From positions 1 through 38,228 of the forward strand of contig DIKT01000062.1 in NCBI GenBank assembly GCA_002424635.1: 38,228 nt of DNA. The letters run 5' to 3'. This document shows positions 23,997 through 32,772 of the stretch, piece by piece. Under the pieces are notes generated by a model. That model saw only the letters and a program-made list of their open reading frames with translations, made no database searches and was not told the origin of the DNA. The position numbers and the translations under genes were made by a program. Within the stretch, counting starts at the first letter, position 1. Each line of letters begins with the position of its first letter. The DNA is from Desulfobulbaceae bacterium UBA5611. GTDB taxonomy: Bacteria > Desulfobacterota > Desulfobulbia > Desulfobulbales > Desulfocapsaceae.

Positions 23997-24937
23997 CTGA
24001 TCATCAAATCCTTCTGTCTGGGATCGCTCTCGGCAATCAATAAGGCCAGGGCCACCAGTCCGTTATCGTTGATGCCGGATTGATCGAGCAGGTTGTTCTC
24101 TTTCAGAAACAGCAGGAAGAGAAAGGCGCCGATTCGCTTGTTACCGTCGCTGAAGGGATGATCCTTGATGACAAAGTAAAGAAGGTGGGCTGCTTTTTCT
24201 TCCACACTACCATAGAGTTCCTGACCGCCGAAGGTCTGGTCGAGGTTGCCGAGGATACCCTGAAGATGATGCTCCCGCTCCTGGCCGAACAGCCCGGAGG
24301 CCTCGCCCCGCGCCAGGAGATCGTCCTTGAGTGCCTTGATGGATTTTCCGGTCCGGCCATAATCAAGGGATTGTTTGGGTGGATGACGGTTCTTCGGCAG
24401 TTCCAGCCGGTCTTCATCGTAGCGCAGGAGAAGAGACCAGGATCTGGCATACCTGCCGACCACCTCCAGCACCGCTTTCCCCTCGTCCGTTACCAGCTCG
24501 TTACGCTGCAGAGTCCGGGTCAGGAGGGCAACCGCCTGCTCCATATCGGCAAGGCCCTTTTCAGCCAGCCGCTTGCTGTTGAGGCTGTATCCCTTGAGGA
24601 GATGATCCTTCAGGACGGAGGTCGCCCAGATGCGGAACTGGGTGCCGCGTTGCGACTTGACCCGATAGCCGACGGAGATGATGACATCAAGATTATAGAA
24701 GGCGGCGGGTTTATCTGAATTTGCAATATGCATTTTTTGCATATTGCTTTCTTCGTCCAATTCCCCTTCCTTGAAGACATTCCGGAGATGGCGGGATATA
24801 ACGGATTGATCTCTCTGGAAGAGTTCCACCATTTGGGCCTGGCTCAACCAGACCGTCTCCTTCCCGAGGTGGACTTCGAGCAGGCTTTGCCCGCCCTCAG
24901 TCTGGTAGATGATTATTTCACCCTGTTCGTTCTTCAT
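23960..24937 (-). CDS. rhuM: RhuM family protein with Fic/Doc domain
   Basis: The N-terminal RhuM region (VWLSQAQMVELFQRDQSVIS, then FYNLDVIISVGYRVKSQRGT and FRIWATSVLKDHLLKGYSLN) is followed by a C-terminal Fic/Doc domain with intact core HPFSDGNKRIGAF. RhuM genes are frequently found in or beside type I restriction operons, as here, but their function is unclear; the Fic core suggests nucleotide transfer to a target protein. The ATG at 24937 (MKNEQGEIIIYQ) is preferred; an ATG 6 codons upstream is possible. A short frame at 24918-24977 overlaps the start. Confidence 0.88.
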   Translation of the reverse strand: MKNEQGEIIIYQTEGGQSLLEVHLGKETVWLSQAQMVELFQRDQSVISRHLRNVFKEGELDEESNMQKMHIANSDKPAAFYNLDVIISVGYRVKSQRGTQFRIWATSVLKDHLLKGYSLNSKRLAEKGLADMEQAVALLTRTLQRNELVTDEGKAVLEVVGRYARSWSLLLRYDEDRLELPKNRHPPKQSLDYGRTGKSIKALKDDLLARGEASGLFGQEREHHLQGILGNLDQTFGGQELYGSVEEKAAHLLYFVIKDHPFSDGNKRIGAFLFLLFLKENNLLDQSGINDNGLVALALLIAESDPRQKDLMIRLIMNLLAGDAK

Positions 24938-25019
24938 GTTCAGCCGCCATCTCATTCAATTGGGTAAATAAGGGCATATCCAAAGAGTATTTTTGTCTCA
25001 CTTGTGATAAATTAAACGC

Positions 25020-25217
25020 ATGAGAAATAAAAGTCTGAAAGAAACCAATCCCTATCTGAAAGACGCAGTAATGCGAGAAAGAGGGCTCTGGACTACCGTG
25101 TCATCATCTTCAGCGATTGAAGGTGTCTGGGTCGCGAAAGAAAAAGTAACCATGACCTCCAGGGTAGCGGTTACCTCCTCTCGTAAGCCTGCAGAGTCAG
25201 GGAAATCACCGCGTTGA
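25020..25217 (+). CDS. Small hypothetical protein
   Basis: The first 35 residues (KSLKETNPYLKDAV, RERGLWTTVSSSSAIEGV) resemble a small conserved protein type often found in mobile or toxin-associated regions. The rest (after GVWVAKEK) looks unrelated and may be out of frame. No clear ribosome site precedes the ATG. It may be a decaying gene in the same eroded region as the rhuM pseudogene. No function can be given. Confidence 0.4.
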   Translation: MRNKSLKETNPYLKDAVMRERGLWTTVSSSSAIEGVWVAKEKVTMTSRVAVTSSRKPAESGKSPR

Positions 25218-25260
25218 AGAATTTCTCCATGGGCTGGTAGTCTCTGTTGCTGATCTAACT

Positions 25261-25419
25261 TCAGTCAGCTTCAAAAAACTCTTCTTTGGCGGCACCACAT
25301 TTAGGACAGACCCAGTCTTCCGGAACGTCTTCCCACGAGGTACCAGCCTCCACTCCATGCTCATAATCTCCTTCTTCAGGATCGTAAATATAGCCGCAAG
25401 GGCATTCCCATTTTTGCAT
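25261..25419 (-). CDS. Rubredoxin with C-x-C first ligand pair
   Basis: The 52-residue electron carrier reads KWECPCGYIYDPEEGDYEHG, ending with WVCPKCGAAKEEFFEAD. Rubredoxins bind one iron with four Cys in two CxxCG-type loops. Here the second loop is canonical (CPKCG) but the first is CPCG, one residue shorter than usual. AGGAGG lies 6 nt before the ATG. It is a single gene; the partner is unknown, but in anaerobes rubredoxins serve rubrerythrin or oxygen reductases. Confidence 0.93.
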   Translation of the reverse strand: MQKWECPCGYIYDPEEGDYEHGVEAGTSWEDVPEDWVCPKCGAAKEEFFEAD

Positions 25420-25542
25420 GACACGCCTCCTTTTGAGAAAAGATGAATAAGTTCAACGTTAATTTACAATATAATGTTTTTTCGCACTGTAAAGAAGATG
25501 GCAGCTCAACAAATGGCTACGTCCATCTCGGTAAACAGGTTG

Positions 25543-26034
25543 TCAACAATCTTTATCCGCTTGTTTGTCTGGTTTGATGCGGGTGTTTTTCATAATTTTA
25601 TAGGCGGCATTCTTGCTTTGATATGTGGGGATTTCATGCGTGGCAATCTGCTGGAATATAAAGGCTAAGGCGCTGTCTTTGATGGACGCCTCCCAGCCAC
25701 CGGGCGACGAGAGGATAAAGCGCTTATTGCTGCCATGGAGCACGATCGTGCCTTCCACCTCGCCAATCTCCACCCTGGTTATTTCCTCCCAGCGAATCTG
25801 CCAGGTACCAAATGATGAGGTATGAATCAGGCCGTCACTGTCTATATCAAAGCTGCCGGCCCCCAGCACCATATAAACGCCAAAAAGTGCCGAGAACGCG
25901 CTTGCTGCCGCCGGCCAATAGAGACCGGCCAGCAACGTTATGATCAGACCGGCAGTACAGAATATCAGCCAACCCCAGCCGATGATGCGGCTGGAGCGCA
26001 TTTCTATATGATAGTTATCAATTTTATCAGTCAT
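25543..26034 (-). CDS. Membrane protein with two N-terminal helices and PH-like domain
   Basis: The 163-residue protein has two hydrophobic segments (WGWLIFCTAGLIITLLAGLY and AAASAFSALFGVYMVLGAG), then a soluble segment of strands (FDIDSDGLIHTSSFGTWQIR, WEEITRVEIG) resembling bacterial PH domains. Such proteins are anchored in the inner membrane with the domain in the cytoplasm. The ending KNTRIKPDKQADKDC is basic. It lies downstream of the sodium symporter gene with a gap of about 80 nt. Confidence 0.7.
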   Translation of the reverse strand: MTDKIDNYHIEMRSSRIIGWGWLIFCTAGLIITLLAGLYWPAAASAFSALFGVYMVLGAGSFDIDSDGLIHTSSFGTWQIRWEEITRVEIGEVEGTIVLHGSNKRFILSSPGGWEASIKDSALAFIFQQIATHEIPTYQSKNAAYKIMKNTRIKPDKQADKDC

Positions 26035-26112
26035 GTGTTTTTATATGGGGAGTCAAAGTTTTCATGACTCTTTTTCCATTATTCTGCCCTTTTACTCTCA
26101 TAACTGCTGGTG

Positions 26113-27468
26113 TTAAATTTTTATAATGCCAACAAGATTTAACATGGTAAAGATCAGGGCCGGGACGGCGATGAATCTTACCGTGAAATACCAGACTGCA
26201 AAAAATCCTTTACTGACATAGTCACTCATGGCCGCATAGACTCTTTCTTTGCGGACCACAAAACCGACAAATACCGCCACCGTCAAACCACCCAGCGGCA
26301 ATAACACATTGGTTGTTAATTTATCAAGGATGTCAAATAACGGCATGCCGCCAAAAGTAAAGATGGCGCCGTAAGCAGCGGTTTGGGACAGCAGGGCAAA
26401 CACGCCAACGATAAAAAAGATGGCACTGGCGGCTGTGGTTGCCTGCAAGCGGCTCCACTGAAATCGGCGCATAGTGTATTCAATAGTCGGTTCGACGATG
26501 GAGATCGCTGAAGTAAGCCCGGCAAAGGCCAGCGCCAGAAAAAATAACACGGCAAAGATTACTCCCAGAGTGCCGATTTGCGAAAAGACCACGGGCAGGC
26601 TGATAAACACCAGCCCGGGCCCGGCGGCCGGATCCTGCTTGAATTCAAAGATAAAGGCGTACATCATCAGTCCCGCCATCAGAGCAATAGCAGTATCAAC
26701 CAATACTATCCAGAAGGCGGCTTTAACAATGTTGGTACGCCTGGGCAGGGAAGCAGCATAGGTTAAAATCGCCGCCATGCCGATTGACAGGGTAAAGAAA
26801 GAATGCCCTACGGCTTGGGTAATTGCTTCCGAATTAATTTTTGCAAATTCAAAGATAAAGAAAAATCGCAGGGACTGCTGAAAGCCATCCAAGGTCATGG
26901 CATAAAACAGCAATCCCAGGATAATAAGGACCAGTGTCGGCATCAGGATTTCATTGGTTTTTTCAATCCCGCCTTTGATACCTTTCAGCAGGATGGCCAT
27001 AATAAACAGGGTCGCCAGCAGATGAAACCCTATCTGGGTCAGGGCCTGGTTGCCGACCAAGTCGGCAAAGCCTGCTTGGGCGGCCTCCATGGTGGTCGGC
27101 AGATAGGTGACCGATTGGATCACAAAATAAAGAATCCAGCCGATGACGACTGAATAAAAGGTCATGATCAACAGCCCGGTCGCGCCCATAAAGCCGGCAT
27201 ATTTCCAGCCGACATTTTTTTTAGGGGCCAATGCTTCAAAACTGGAGATGGCATCTTTTTCACCGAGATAGCCAATCACAATCTCGGCCACCAGAAGGGA
27301 ATAACCAACACATAAAATGGTAACAAGATAGATGAGGACAAAGGCGCCGCCGCCATATTCACCAGCCATATAGGGAAACTTCCAGATGTTGCCCAGGCCG
27401 ACGGCACTGCCGGAGGCCGCCATGATAAATCCTATTCTGGTAAAATGTGAGTTTATTATTTTTTTCAT
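26113..27468 (-). CDS. Sodium-dependent transporter of the NSS (SNF) family
   Basis: The 451-residue membrane protein begins with the signature IGFIMAASGSAVGLGNIWKFPYMAGEYGGGAF of the neurotransmitter:sodium symporter family (here given in part: GSAVGLGNIWKFPY). About eleven or twelve hydrophobic segments are visible. Homologues import amino acids such as Trp, Tyr or Ala with Na+. The substrate cannot be deduced. The element at 27502-27685 lies just upstream of its start. Confidence 0.93.
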   Translation of the reverse strand: MKKIINSHFTRIGFIMAASGSAVGLGNIWKFPYMAGEYGGGAFVLIYLVTILCVGYSLLVAEIVIGYLGEKDAISSFEALAPKKNVGWKYAGFMGATGLLIMTFYSVVIGWILYFVIQSVTYLPTTMEAAQAGFADLVGNQALTQIGFHLLATLFIMAILLKGIKGGIEKTNEILMPTLVLIILGLLFYAMTLDGFQQSLRFFFIFEFAKINSEAITQAVGHSFFTLSIGMAAILTYAASLPRRTNIVKAAFWIVLVDTAIALMAGLMMYAFIFEFKQDPAAGPGLVFISLPVVFSQIGTLGVIFAVLFFLALAFAGLTSAISIVEPTIEYTMRRFQWSRLQATTAASAIFFIVGVFALLSQTAAYGAIFTFGGMPLFDILDKLTTNVLLPLGGLTVAVFVGFVVRKERVYAAMSDYVSKGFFAVWYFTVRFIAVPALIFTMLNLVGIIKI

Positions 27469-27501
27469 TGATCTCTATTTATATGGGGTCTGCTTATTGA
27501 T

Positions 27502-27685
27502 GTTGAGTGCCACAACATCGCGCAAAAGTAGGTTGGGTAGAGTGAAACGAAACCCAACAAAAAACTGTAAAGAGCCGCAGAGCAACCTGACTTGCACCTG
27601 ATTTTGTTGGGTTTTGCACGCTCTATCCAACCTACCTGTGACGATGTCGTGGTACAAAAGTGTGCGCGATGTTGTGGCACTCAAC
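27502..27685. repeat. MITE-like palindromic repeat element, copy A
   Basis: A 184-bp element with perfect 23-bp terminal inverted repeats (GTTGAGTGCCACAACATCG at the left end). Inside lies an imperfect inner pair of GGTTGGGTAGAG-type repeats. It carries no gene of its own. A longer, related copy is at 32336-32612; both contain the block AGAGCCGCAGAGCAACCTGA, with a nearly identical flank. It looks like a non-autonomous mobile element. Confidence 0.75.
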
Positions 27686-28067
27686 AAATAGGCATTACGC
27701 CCGGCTCATCATTTAGCAACGATAACAGATTTCAAAGTTAATGAAAGCAGCATTTTACGCGGTCAAGACCGGCAGAATATCAGGACAATATGCAAGTAAG
27801 ATAGCAGGACACAGGAGTTGGTGCCAGATCCCCCGTAGTTGGTAATAATTTTACAGTTACCAATCTCGGCAAATGGTATGACTTCTGACCACACTTGAAG
27901 TATTTTTTACTCTGATGCGCTATAATGCAGCCTTGAGATTAATTGCCAAGTGAAATCGGCCATCCATAATGGCGACAGCGCCTTGCAGGCAGATTGTCGG
28001 CCCTGCCCTCTTCCCGAGGCAGAGCCGGGCATTTCCATAATAAAATTCCAAATGCGGAGAGCAGTAA
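27686..28067 (+). promoter_or_regulatory. Upstream region of the efflux genes
   Basis: It contains a perfect 7-bp inverted repeat (TTGGTAA at 27839-27845 with TTACCAA at 27857-27863), a possible operator, and TATAAT at 27921-27926 as a -10 candidate. The TTGAAG upstream lies 20 bases away, too far for a normal -35. GCGGAGAG precedes the adaptor ATG. No regulator gene is nearby. Confidence 0.4.
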
Positions 28068-29141
28068 ATGACAGCTGTTTATGTTCGTCTTCTGCAGATC
28101 ACCTGCTTGATGCTGCTGGCCTCCTTGCTGCTGGTCGGCTGCGGCCAGGACGAGGAGACTGACGCTGAAACCGGATCGGCGCATGAGGAGAAGGTGCTCA
28201 ACGTCGCCTTGAGCACGGTAGCGCGGCAGGATATAGAGGAGACCTTCACCCTCCCCGGCACTCTCGAAGCCTGGGAAGACCTGACCCTGGCTGCGGAAAT
28301 GGCCGGCCCGGTCCACTGGATCGGCCCTAAAGAAGGAGACCGGGTAACCAAAGGCGAAGCCATCCTGCGTATCGATCCGGAAAGACGCGAGGCGGAGCTG
28401 GCCCGCGACCAGATTGAATATGAGCTGCAACAGAAATACATGGAACGCCGCCGGGCGCTTGTTGAAAGCGAGCTGGTCAGTCAGCAGGATTTTGAAGATG
28501 CCCGTAAGGTCTTCGAACAGGCCAGGGCCCAGCTCCAGCTCTCCAAGGTGGCCCTGACCAAAAGCACCCTGCGCAGCCCGGTGGACGGCATTCTTGACCG
28601 ACTGCTTGTTGATCGCGGCGAATACGTGTCTGAAGGCGATGCCGCAGCGGTAGTGATGCAGGTCAACCGGCTGCGGGCCTTGGTGGAAGTGCCGGAGAAG
28701 GAGATCAGCGGTCTGGCCGTGGGCGGTACAGCCCGGATTATGGCGGCCCCGGTACGCGGGGCGAGCGGCCCCCGCCTGCCCGGCGAGATTATCCATCTTT
28801 CCTTCCAGGCCGATCCTGCCGCCCGCACCTATCTAGCCAAAATCGCAGTGGACAACAGCGCTGAAACCCTGCGCCCCGGGATGATCGTCCAGGTCGAATT
28901 CAGCCGCCGGCAGCTGACCCAGGTGATTGCTATTCCCCTCTATGCCCTGGTCGATCGCGACGGGGTCAAGGTGGTCTTTGTCGAACAGGGCGGCCAGGCG
29001 CGGCTGCGGTCCATCAAAGTCGGCCCCATTATCGGCAGCCTGGCCGTGATTGAAGAGGGACTCAGCCCCGGCGAGCGGCTGATCGTCAAGGGCCAGCATC
29101 TGGTCAGTGACGGGACCGCTGTGGTTGTGGAAGGCAACTGA
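28068..29141 (+). CDS. RND efflux periplasmic adaptor (membrane fusion protein)
   Basis: The 357-residue protein has a lipoprotein signal (LLASLLLVGC, Cys25) and HlyD/AcrA features: a beta-barrel and lipoyl half (FTLPGTLEAWEDLTLAAEM), a helical hairpin (ARDQIEYELQQKYMERR, then VFEQARAQLQLSK), the second lipoyl half (STLRSPVDGILDRLLV) and a membrane-proximal domain ending VEGN. It joins the inner-membrane pump to an outer-membrane channel. No TolC-type gene lies nearby, so the channel must be encoded elsewhere. It ends 1 nt before the permease ATG, so the two are coupled. Confidence 0.93.
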   Translation: MTAVYVRLLQITCLMLLASLLLVGCGQDEETDAETGSAHEEKVLNVALSTVARQDIEETFTLPGTLEAWEDLTLAAEMAGPVHWIGPKEGDRVTKGEAILRIDPERREAELARDQIEYELQQKYMERRRALVESELVSQQDFEDARKVFEQARAQLQLSKVALTKSTLRSPVDGILDRLLVDRGEYVSEGDAAAVVMQVNRLRALVEVPEKEISGLAVGGTARIMAAPVRGASGPRLPGEIIHLSFQADPAARTYLAKIAVDNSAETLRPGMIVQVEFSRRQLTQVIAIPLYALVDRDGVKVVFVEQGGQARLRSIKVGPIIGSLAVIEEGLSPGERLIVKGQHLVSDGTAVVVEGN

Positions 29142-29142
29142 C

Positions 29143-32100
29143 ATGCTGATTACCAATGTCGCCATCGGCCATCGCAGCACCATTTTCGTCCTGATGCTGA
29201 TGTTCATCGTGATCGGCACCTACAGCTATATCACCCTGCCCCGCGAGTCGACCCCGGATATCTCCATCCCTTACGTGCTGGTGATCACCTCCCATGAGGG
29301 AGTAGCGCCGGCGGACATCGAGACCCTCATCACCCTGCCTATTGAACGTAAACTCAAGGGCCTCAAGGATGTCAAAGAAATCCGGTCGGTGAGCGCCGAG
29401 GGCTCCTCCATGATCACCATCGAGTTTACGCCCAAGGTGGACATCGACAACGCCCTGCAATGGGTGCGCGACAAGGTCGATCAGGCCAAAGGCGATCTCC
29501 CCGATGATCTGGAAAATGATCCATCCATTCTGGAAGTCAACCTCGCTGAGTTCCCGATCCTGATGCTGGCCGTGGCCGGTAATGTCGAGGAAGGCGTGCT
29601 CAAGAGAGTGGCCGAGGAACTGGAGGATCGCATCGAGGGGATTCCCGGCGTGCTGGAGGCCAATCTTATTGGTGCCCGCGAGCGGGAGATCCGGGTGGAA
29701 TTCAACCCGGACCGGATGGCCGCCTACCGTCTGTCTTTTACCGAGATCCTGCAAACCATCGAGAGTGAGAACGTCAACATCCCCGGCGGCAGTATTGATA
29801 TCGGCCAGGGCAAATATCTGCTGCGGATTCCCGGCGAGTTCACCGACCCGGCCGAGGTCGATACCTTGATGGTGGCCACCCGCGACGGCCGGCCCATTTA
29901 CCTCACCGATGTGGCCACCGTCGTCGACACCTTTGAAGACCGGCGCAGCCACGCCCGCCTGAACGGCCGCAACAGCGTCACTCTGGCCGTTAAAAAGCGG
30001 ACCGGCGAGAACATCATCGCCGTGGCCGACCACGTTTTCGCCCTGCTTGACATCGCCCGGCAGCAGATTCCCGCCGGTGTCGACATCTCGGTCACCCTCA
30101 ATCAATCCAAGGATATCCGGCGCATGGTGGCCGATCTGGAGAATAATATCCTCACCGGCCTGATCCTGGTGGTGGTGGTGCTGTTTTTCTTCCTCGGCTT
30201 GAACAACGCCATCTTCGTGGCCTCGGCTATTCCTTTTTCCATGCTGCTGTCTTTTGCCGTCCTGCAGGCCCTCGGCATTACCCTGAACATGGTAGTCCTG
30301 TTCAGTCTGATCCTGGCCTTAGGGATGCTGGTGGATAATGCCATCGTCATAGTCGAAAATATCTACCGGCACATGCAGGAAGGCCAGGACCGGATCAGCG
30401 CTTCCCGGCTGGCAGCGCAGGAGGTCGGCTGGCCGGTGATCACCTCGACGGTGACTACCTTGTGCGCCTTCGGGCCGATGATGTTCTGGCCGGGGATCAT
30501 GGGTGAGTTTATGAAGTATCTACCGCTGACCCTGATCATTGTGCTGAGCTCATCACTGCTGGTCGCCCTCGTTATTAATCCGGTGCTCTGTTCCTCTTTT
30601 ATGCGCATCAGCCAGAAGAATATGGCCGATGGCAGCGAGAGAACCCGTACCCTGCAGACCTATCGCTGGCTGCTGGAGAGGTCGCTTGATCATCGCGGCC
30701 TGGTGGTCGGCGGTATGCTACTGCTGATGATCCTGATCATTGTCAGCTACGGTCTGCTCGGCCATGGAGTCGAGCTCTTTCCGGATACCGATCCCAACCG
30801 GGCCTTTGTCGAGATCAAAGCGCCGGAAGGGGCCAGCCTGGAGACCTCAAATCAGCTGGCCCTGGCAGTTGAGAAAGTGGTCCGCCAGGAAGCTGATCTG
30901 CAATTTGTCATTGCCGAGGTTGGCGTTGCCGCCAGCGGAGAGGCAGGCGATGGTTCCGGCGGCCAGACTCATCAAAGCAGAATCTCACTGGATTTTGTCG
31001 ACCGTGGAGAACGTCGTGCCAGTTCCAATGATGTGCTGGGCCGCATCCGCAAGGCGCTGAGCTCCATGGCCGGAGCGGAAATCAAGGTGGAGAAACAGGA
31101 GCATGGCCCACCCACCGGACCGCCGGTCAATATCGAGATCAGCGGTGAAGAAATCGACACCCTGGAAGCCTTGTTGGTGCAGGCCAAGGCCTTGATCCAA
31201 AATGTCCCCGGCCTGGTTGATCTCAAGGATGACTTTTCCAAAGCCAAGCCCGAGATCCGGGTCGTGGTCGACCGCAATAAGGCCACCTTACTCGGACTCT
31301 CGACGGCTGCCATCTCCACCACCGTCAAGGCCGCCATCAGCGGCAGCAAGCTCGGGATTTACCGCGACGGCAAAGATGAGTATGATATCGTTGCCCGTCT
31401 GCCCGAACCACGCCGGCAGAACCTGTCTGATATCGGCAGTCTGCTTATTCCTACCCGAGACGGGGCGCCGGTTCCCCTGTCGACTGTGGCCCGGATCGAA
31501 CTGGCCGCCGGCTTTGGCGCTATCCGCCATCTCGATCAGAACCGGGTGGTGACTCTCTCCGCCAACACCTTCGGCCGCAACAGTAATGAAGTTTTAAAAG
31601 ACGTGCAGGGCCGCCTGGCCGCTCTCAATCTGCCGGCCGGTTATACGATCAATTTCTCCGGCGAGCAGGAAGAGCAGCAAAATGCCATGGCCTTTCTGGG
31701 CAAGGCCTTTCTGGCCGCAGTCTTCCTGATCACCATGGTACTGCTTGCCCAGTTCAATTCGGTGCGCCAGATGCTGATCGTCATGATCTCCGTCATCTTT
31801 TCTCTGACCGGGGTCTTTCTCGGCCTGATGGTGACTGCCACCCCCTTCGGCATCATCATGACCGGCATCGGGGTCATCTCTTTGGCCGGGGTGGTGGTCA
31901 ACAATGCGATTGTCCTCATCGACTATATCAACCAGTTACGGGCGAAAGGCATGGAACTGCGCGAGGCCCTGCTCCGTGCCGGCTTGGTGCGCTTTCGCCC
32001 GGTGCTGCTCACCGCCATCACCACCATCCTTGGCCTGTTGCCGATGGCGGTGGGGGTGAGTTTTGACTTTCGTAATTTTGCCTGGGAAATCGGCGGCGAA

Positions 32101-32235
32101 TCAGCCCAATGGTGGGGGCCGATGGCCGTGGCGGTCATTTTCGGCTTGGCAGTGGCCACTTTGTTGACCCTGATAGTAGTGCCGGTGCTCTACTCTTTGT
32201 CGCAGACCTTTTCCTTACGCAGGAGAAAAGCCTGA
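29143..32235 (+). CDS. RND family efflux permease
   Basis: The 1030-residue proton-driven transporter has the two-fold repeat of twelve helices and large periplasmic loops. LILALGMLVDNAIVIVEN carries the conserved Asp of helix 4, and VVVNNAIVLIDYINQL the matching part of helix 10. The start MLITNVAIGHRST lies one base after the adaptor stop; an earlier in-frame ATG at 29107 overlaps the adaptor gene and is less likely. Substrate could be drugs, bile-like compounds or metals; nothing here decides. Confidence 0.95.
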   Translation: MLITNVAIGHRSTIFVLMLMFIVIGTYSYITLPRESTPDISIPYVLVITSHEGVAPADIETLITLPIERKLKGLKDVKEIRSVSAEGSSMITIEFTPKVDIDNALQWVRDKVDQAKGDLPDDLENDPSILEVNLAEFPILMLAVAGNVEEGVLKRVAEELEDRIEGIPGVLEANLIGAREREIRVEFNPDRMAAYRLSFTEILQTIESENVNIPGGSIDIGQGKYLLRIPGEFTDPAEVDTLMVATRDGRPIYLTDVATVVDTFEDRRSHARLNGRNSVTLAVKKRTGENIIAVADHVFALLDIARQQIPAGVDISVTLNQSKDIRRMVADLENNILTGLILVVVVLFFFLGLNNAIFVASAIPFSMLLSFAVLQALGITLNMVVLFSLILALGMLVDNAIVIVENIYRHMQEGQDRISASRLAAQEVGWPVITSTVTTLCAFGPMMFWPGIMGEFMKYLPLTLIIVLSSSLLVALVINPVLCSSFMRISQKNMADGSERTRTLQTYRWLLERSLDHRGLVVGGMLLLMILIIVSYGLLGHGVELFPDTDPNRAFVEIKAPEGASLETSNQLALAVEKVVRQEADLQFVIAEVGVAASGEAGDGSGGQTHQSRISLDFVDRGERRASSNDVLGRIRKALSSMAGAEIKVEKQEHGPPTGPPVNIEISGEEIDTLEALLVQAKALIQNVPGLVDLKDDFSKAKPEIRVVVDRNKATLLGLSTAAISTTVKAAISGSKLGIYRDGKDEYDIVARLPEPRRQNLSDIGSLLIPTRDGAPVPLSTVARIELAAGFGAIRHLDQNRVVTLSANTFGRNSNEVLKDVQGRLAALNLPAGYTINFSGEQEEQQNAMAFLGKAFLAAVFLITMVLLAQFNSVRQMLIVMISVIFSLTGVFLGLMVTATPFGIIMTGIGVISLAGVVVNNAIVLIDYINQLRAKGMELREALLRAGLVRFRPVLLTAITTILGLLPMAVGVSFDFRNFAWEIGGESAQWWGPMAVAVIFGLAVATLLTLIVVPVLYSLSQTFSLRRRKA

Positions 32236-32335
32236 GCTAGAGAGACAGGTAAGACAATACTGATTATTAGACTGGTAGTGGCGCTTGCTAAGAGGATGTT
32301 GACGAATACAGAGGAAACTTATATATCTGGAAAGT

Positions 32336-32612
32336 GTTGAGTGCCATAACATCGTTAAAAAAAATGTGCCATAACATCGCGCACAAGTAGGTTGGGTAGA
32401 GCACAGCGAAACCCAACATCAACAAAAGCCATACAACAAAATAGATACAAATAAACGCAGATCAAAGTAGTTTGGGTAGAGTGAAAGGAAAACCAACAAA
32501 AAGCTGTAGAGCCGCAGAGCAACCTGACCTGCACCTGATTTTGTTGGGTTTCGCTGTGCTCTACCCAACCGTGACGATGTCTTGGCACATAAAAGTGTGT
32601 CTGATGCCTTGG
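32336..32612. repeat. MITE-like palindromic repeat element, copy B
   Basis: It contains an exact 29-bp inverted repeat (32390-32418 with 32542-32570; outer end GGTTGGGTAGAGCACAGC). It begins GTTGAGTGCCATAACATCG, like copy A, then a second similar half-repeat. It shares the internal block with copy A but has an extra inserted segment. The boundaries are approximate. It follows the RND permease. Confidence 0.7.
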
Positions 32613-32772
32613 AAATGATGAATGAATAGATAATCAGGAAGATTATTTTATGAGTTTCCTGATCATCTTCCTGACCTCGAAAATATGGAGTAAACAGATA
32701 CTTTTCAGTCCCCAGAAATGACAAAGTTATAATTAAAGCGAAGATCTATCACCTTATCAGGATGGGTAGAAA

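Noticed and set aside
24918..24977. 19-residue frame (MPLFTQLNEMAAEHEERTG) overlapping the start of rhuM on the minus strand
   Set aside because: It has a coding look and might be a leader or the end of a lost gene, but there is no ribosome site and no recognised family, so I did not list it as a gene.
25177..25257. Minus-strand fragment reading ISNRDYQPMEKFFNAVIS followed by a stop
   Set aside because: It resembles the end of a longer protein, perhaps a lost neighbour of the rubredoxin gene, but it has no start and is too short to identify.
27502..27685. CRISPR array
   Set aside because: The repeats are inverted and nested, not regularly spaced direct repeats, and no cas genes are present in the window.
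27939..28796. 285-residue minus-strand frame opposite the efflux adaptor
   Set aside because: Antisense to a well-defined membrane fusion protein; rich in His/Gln/Arg as expected for a shadow frame.
29104..30105. Long open frame opposite the RND permease
   Set aside because: A shadow of the high-GC permease gene; its translation has no domain features.
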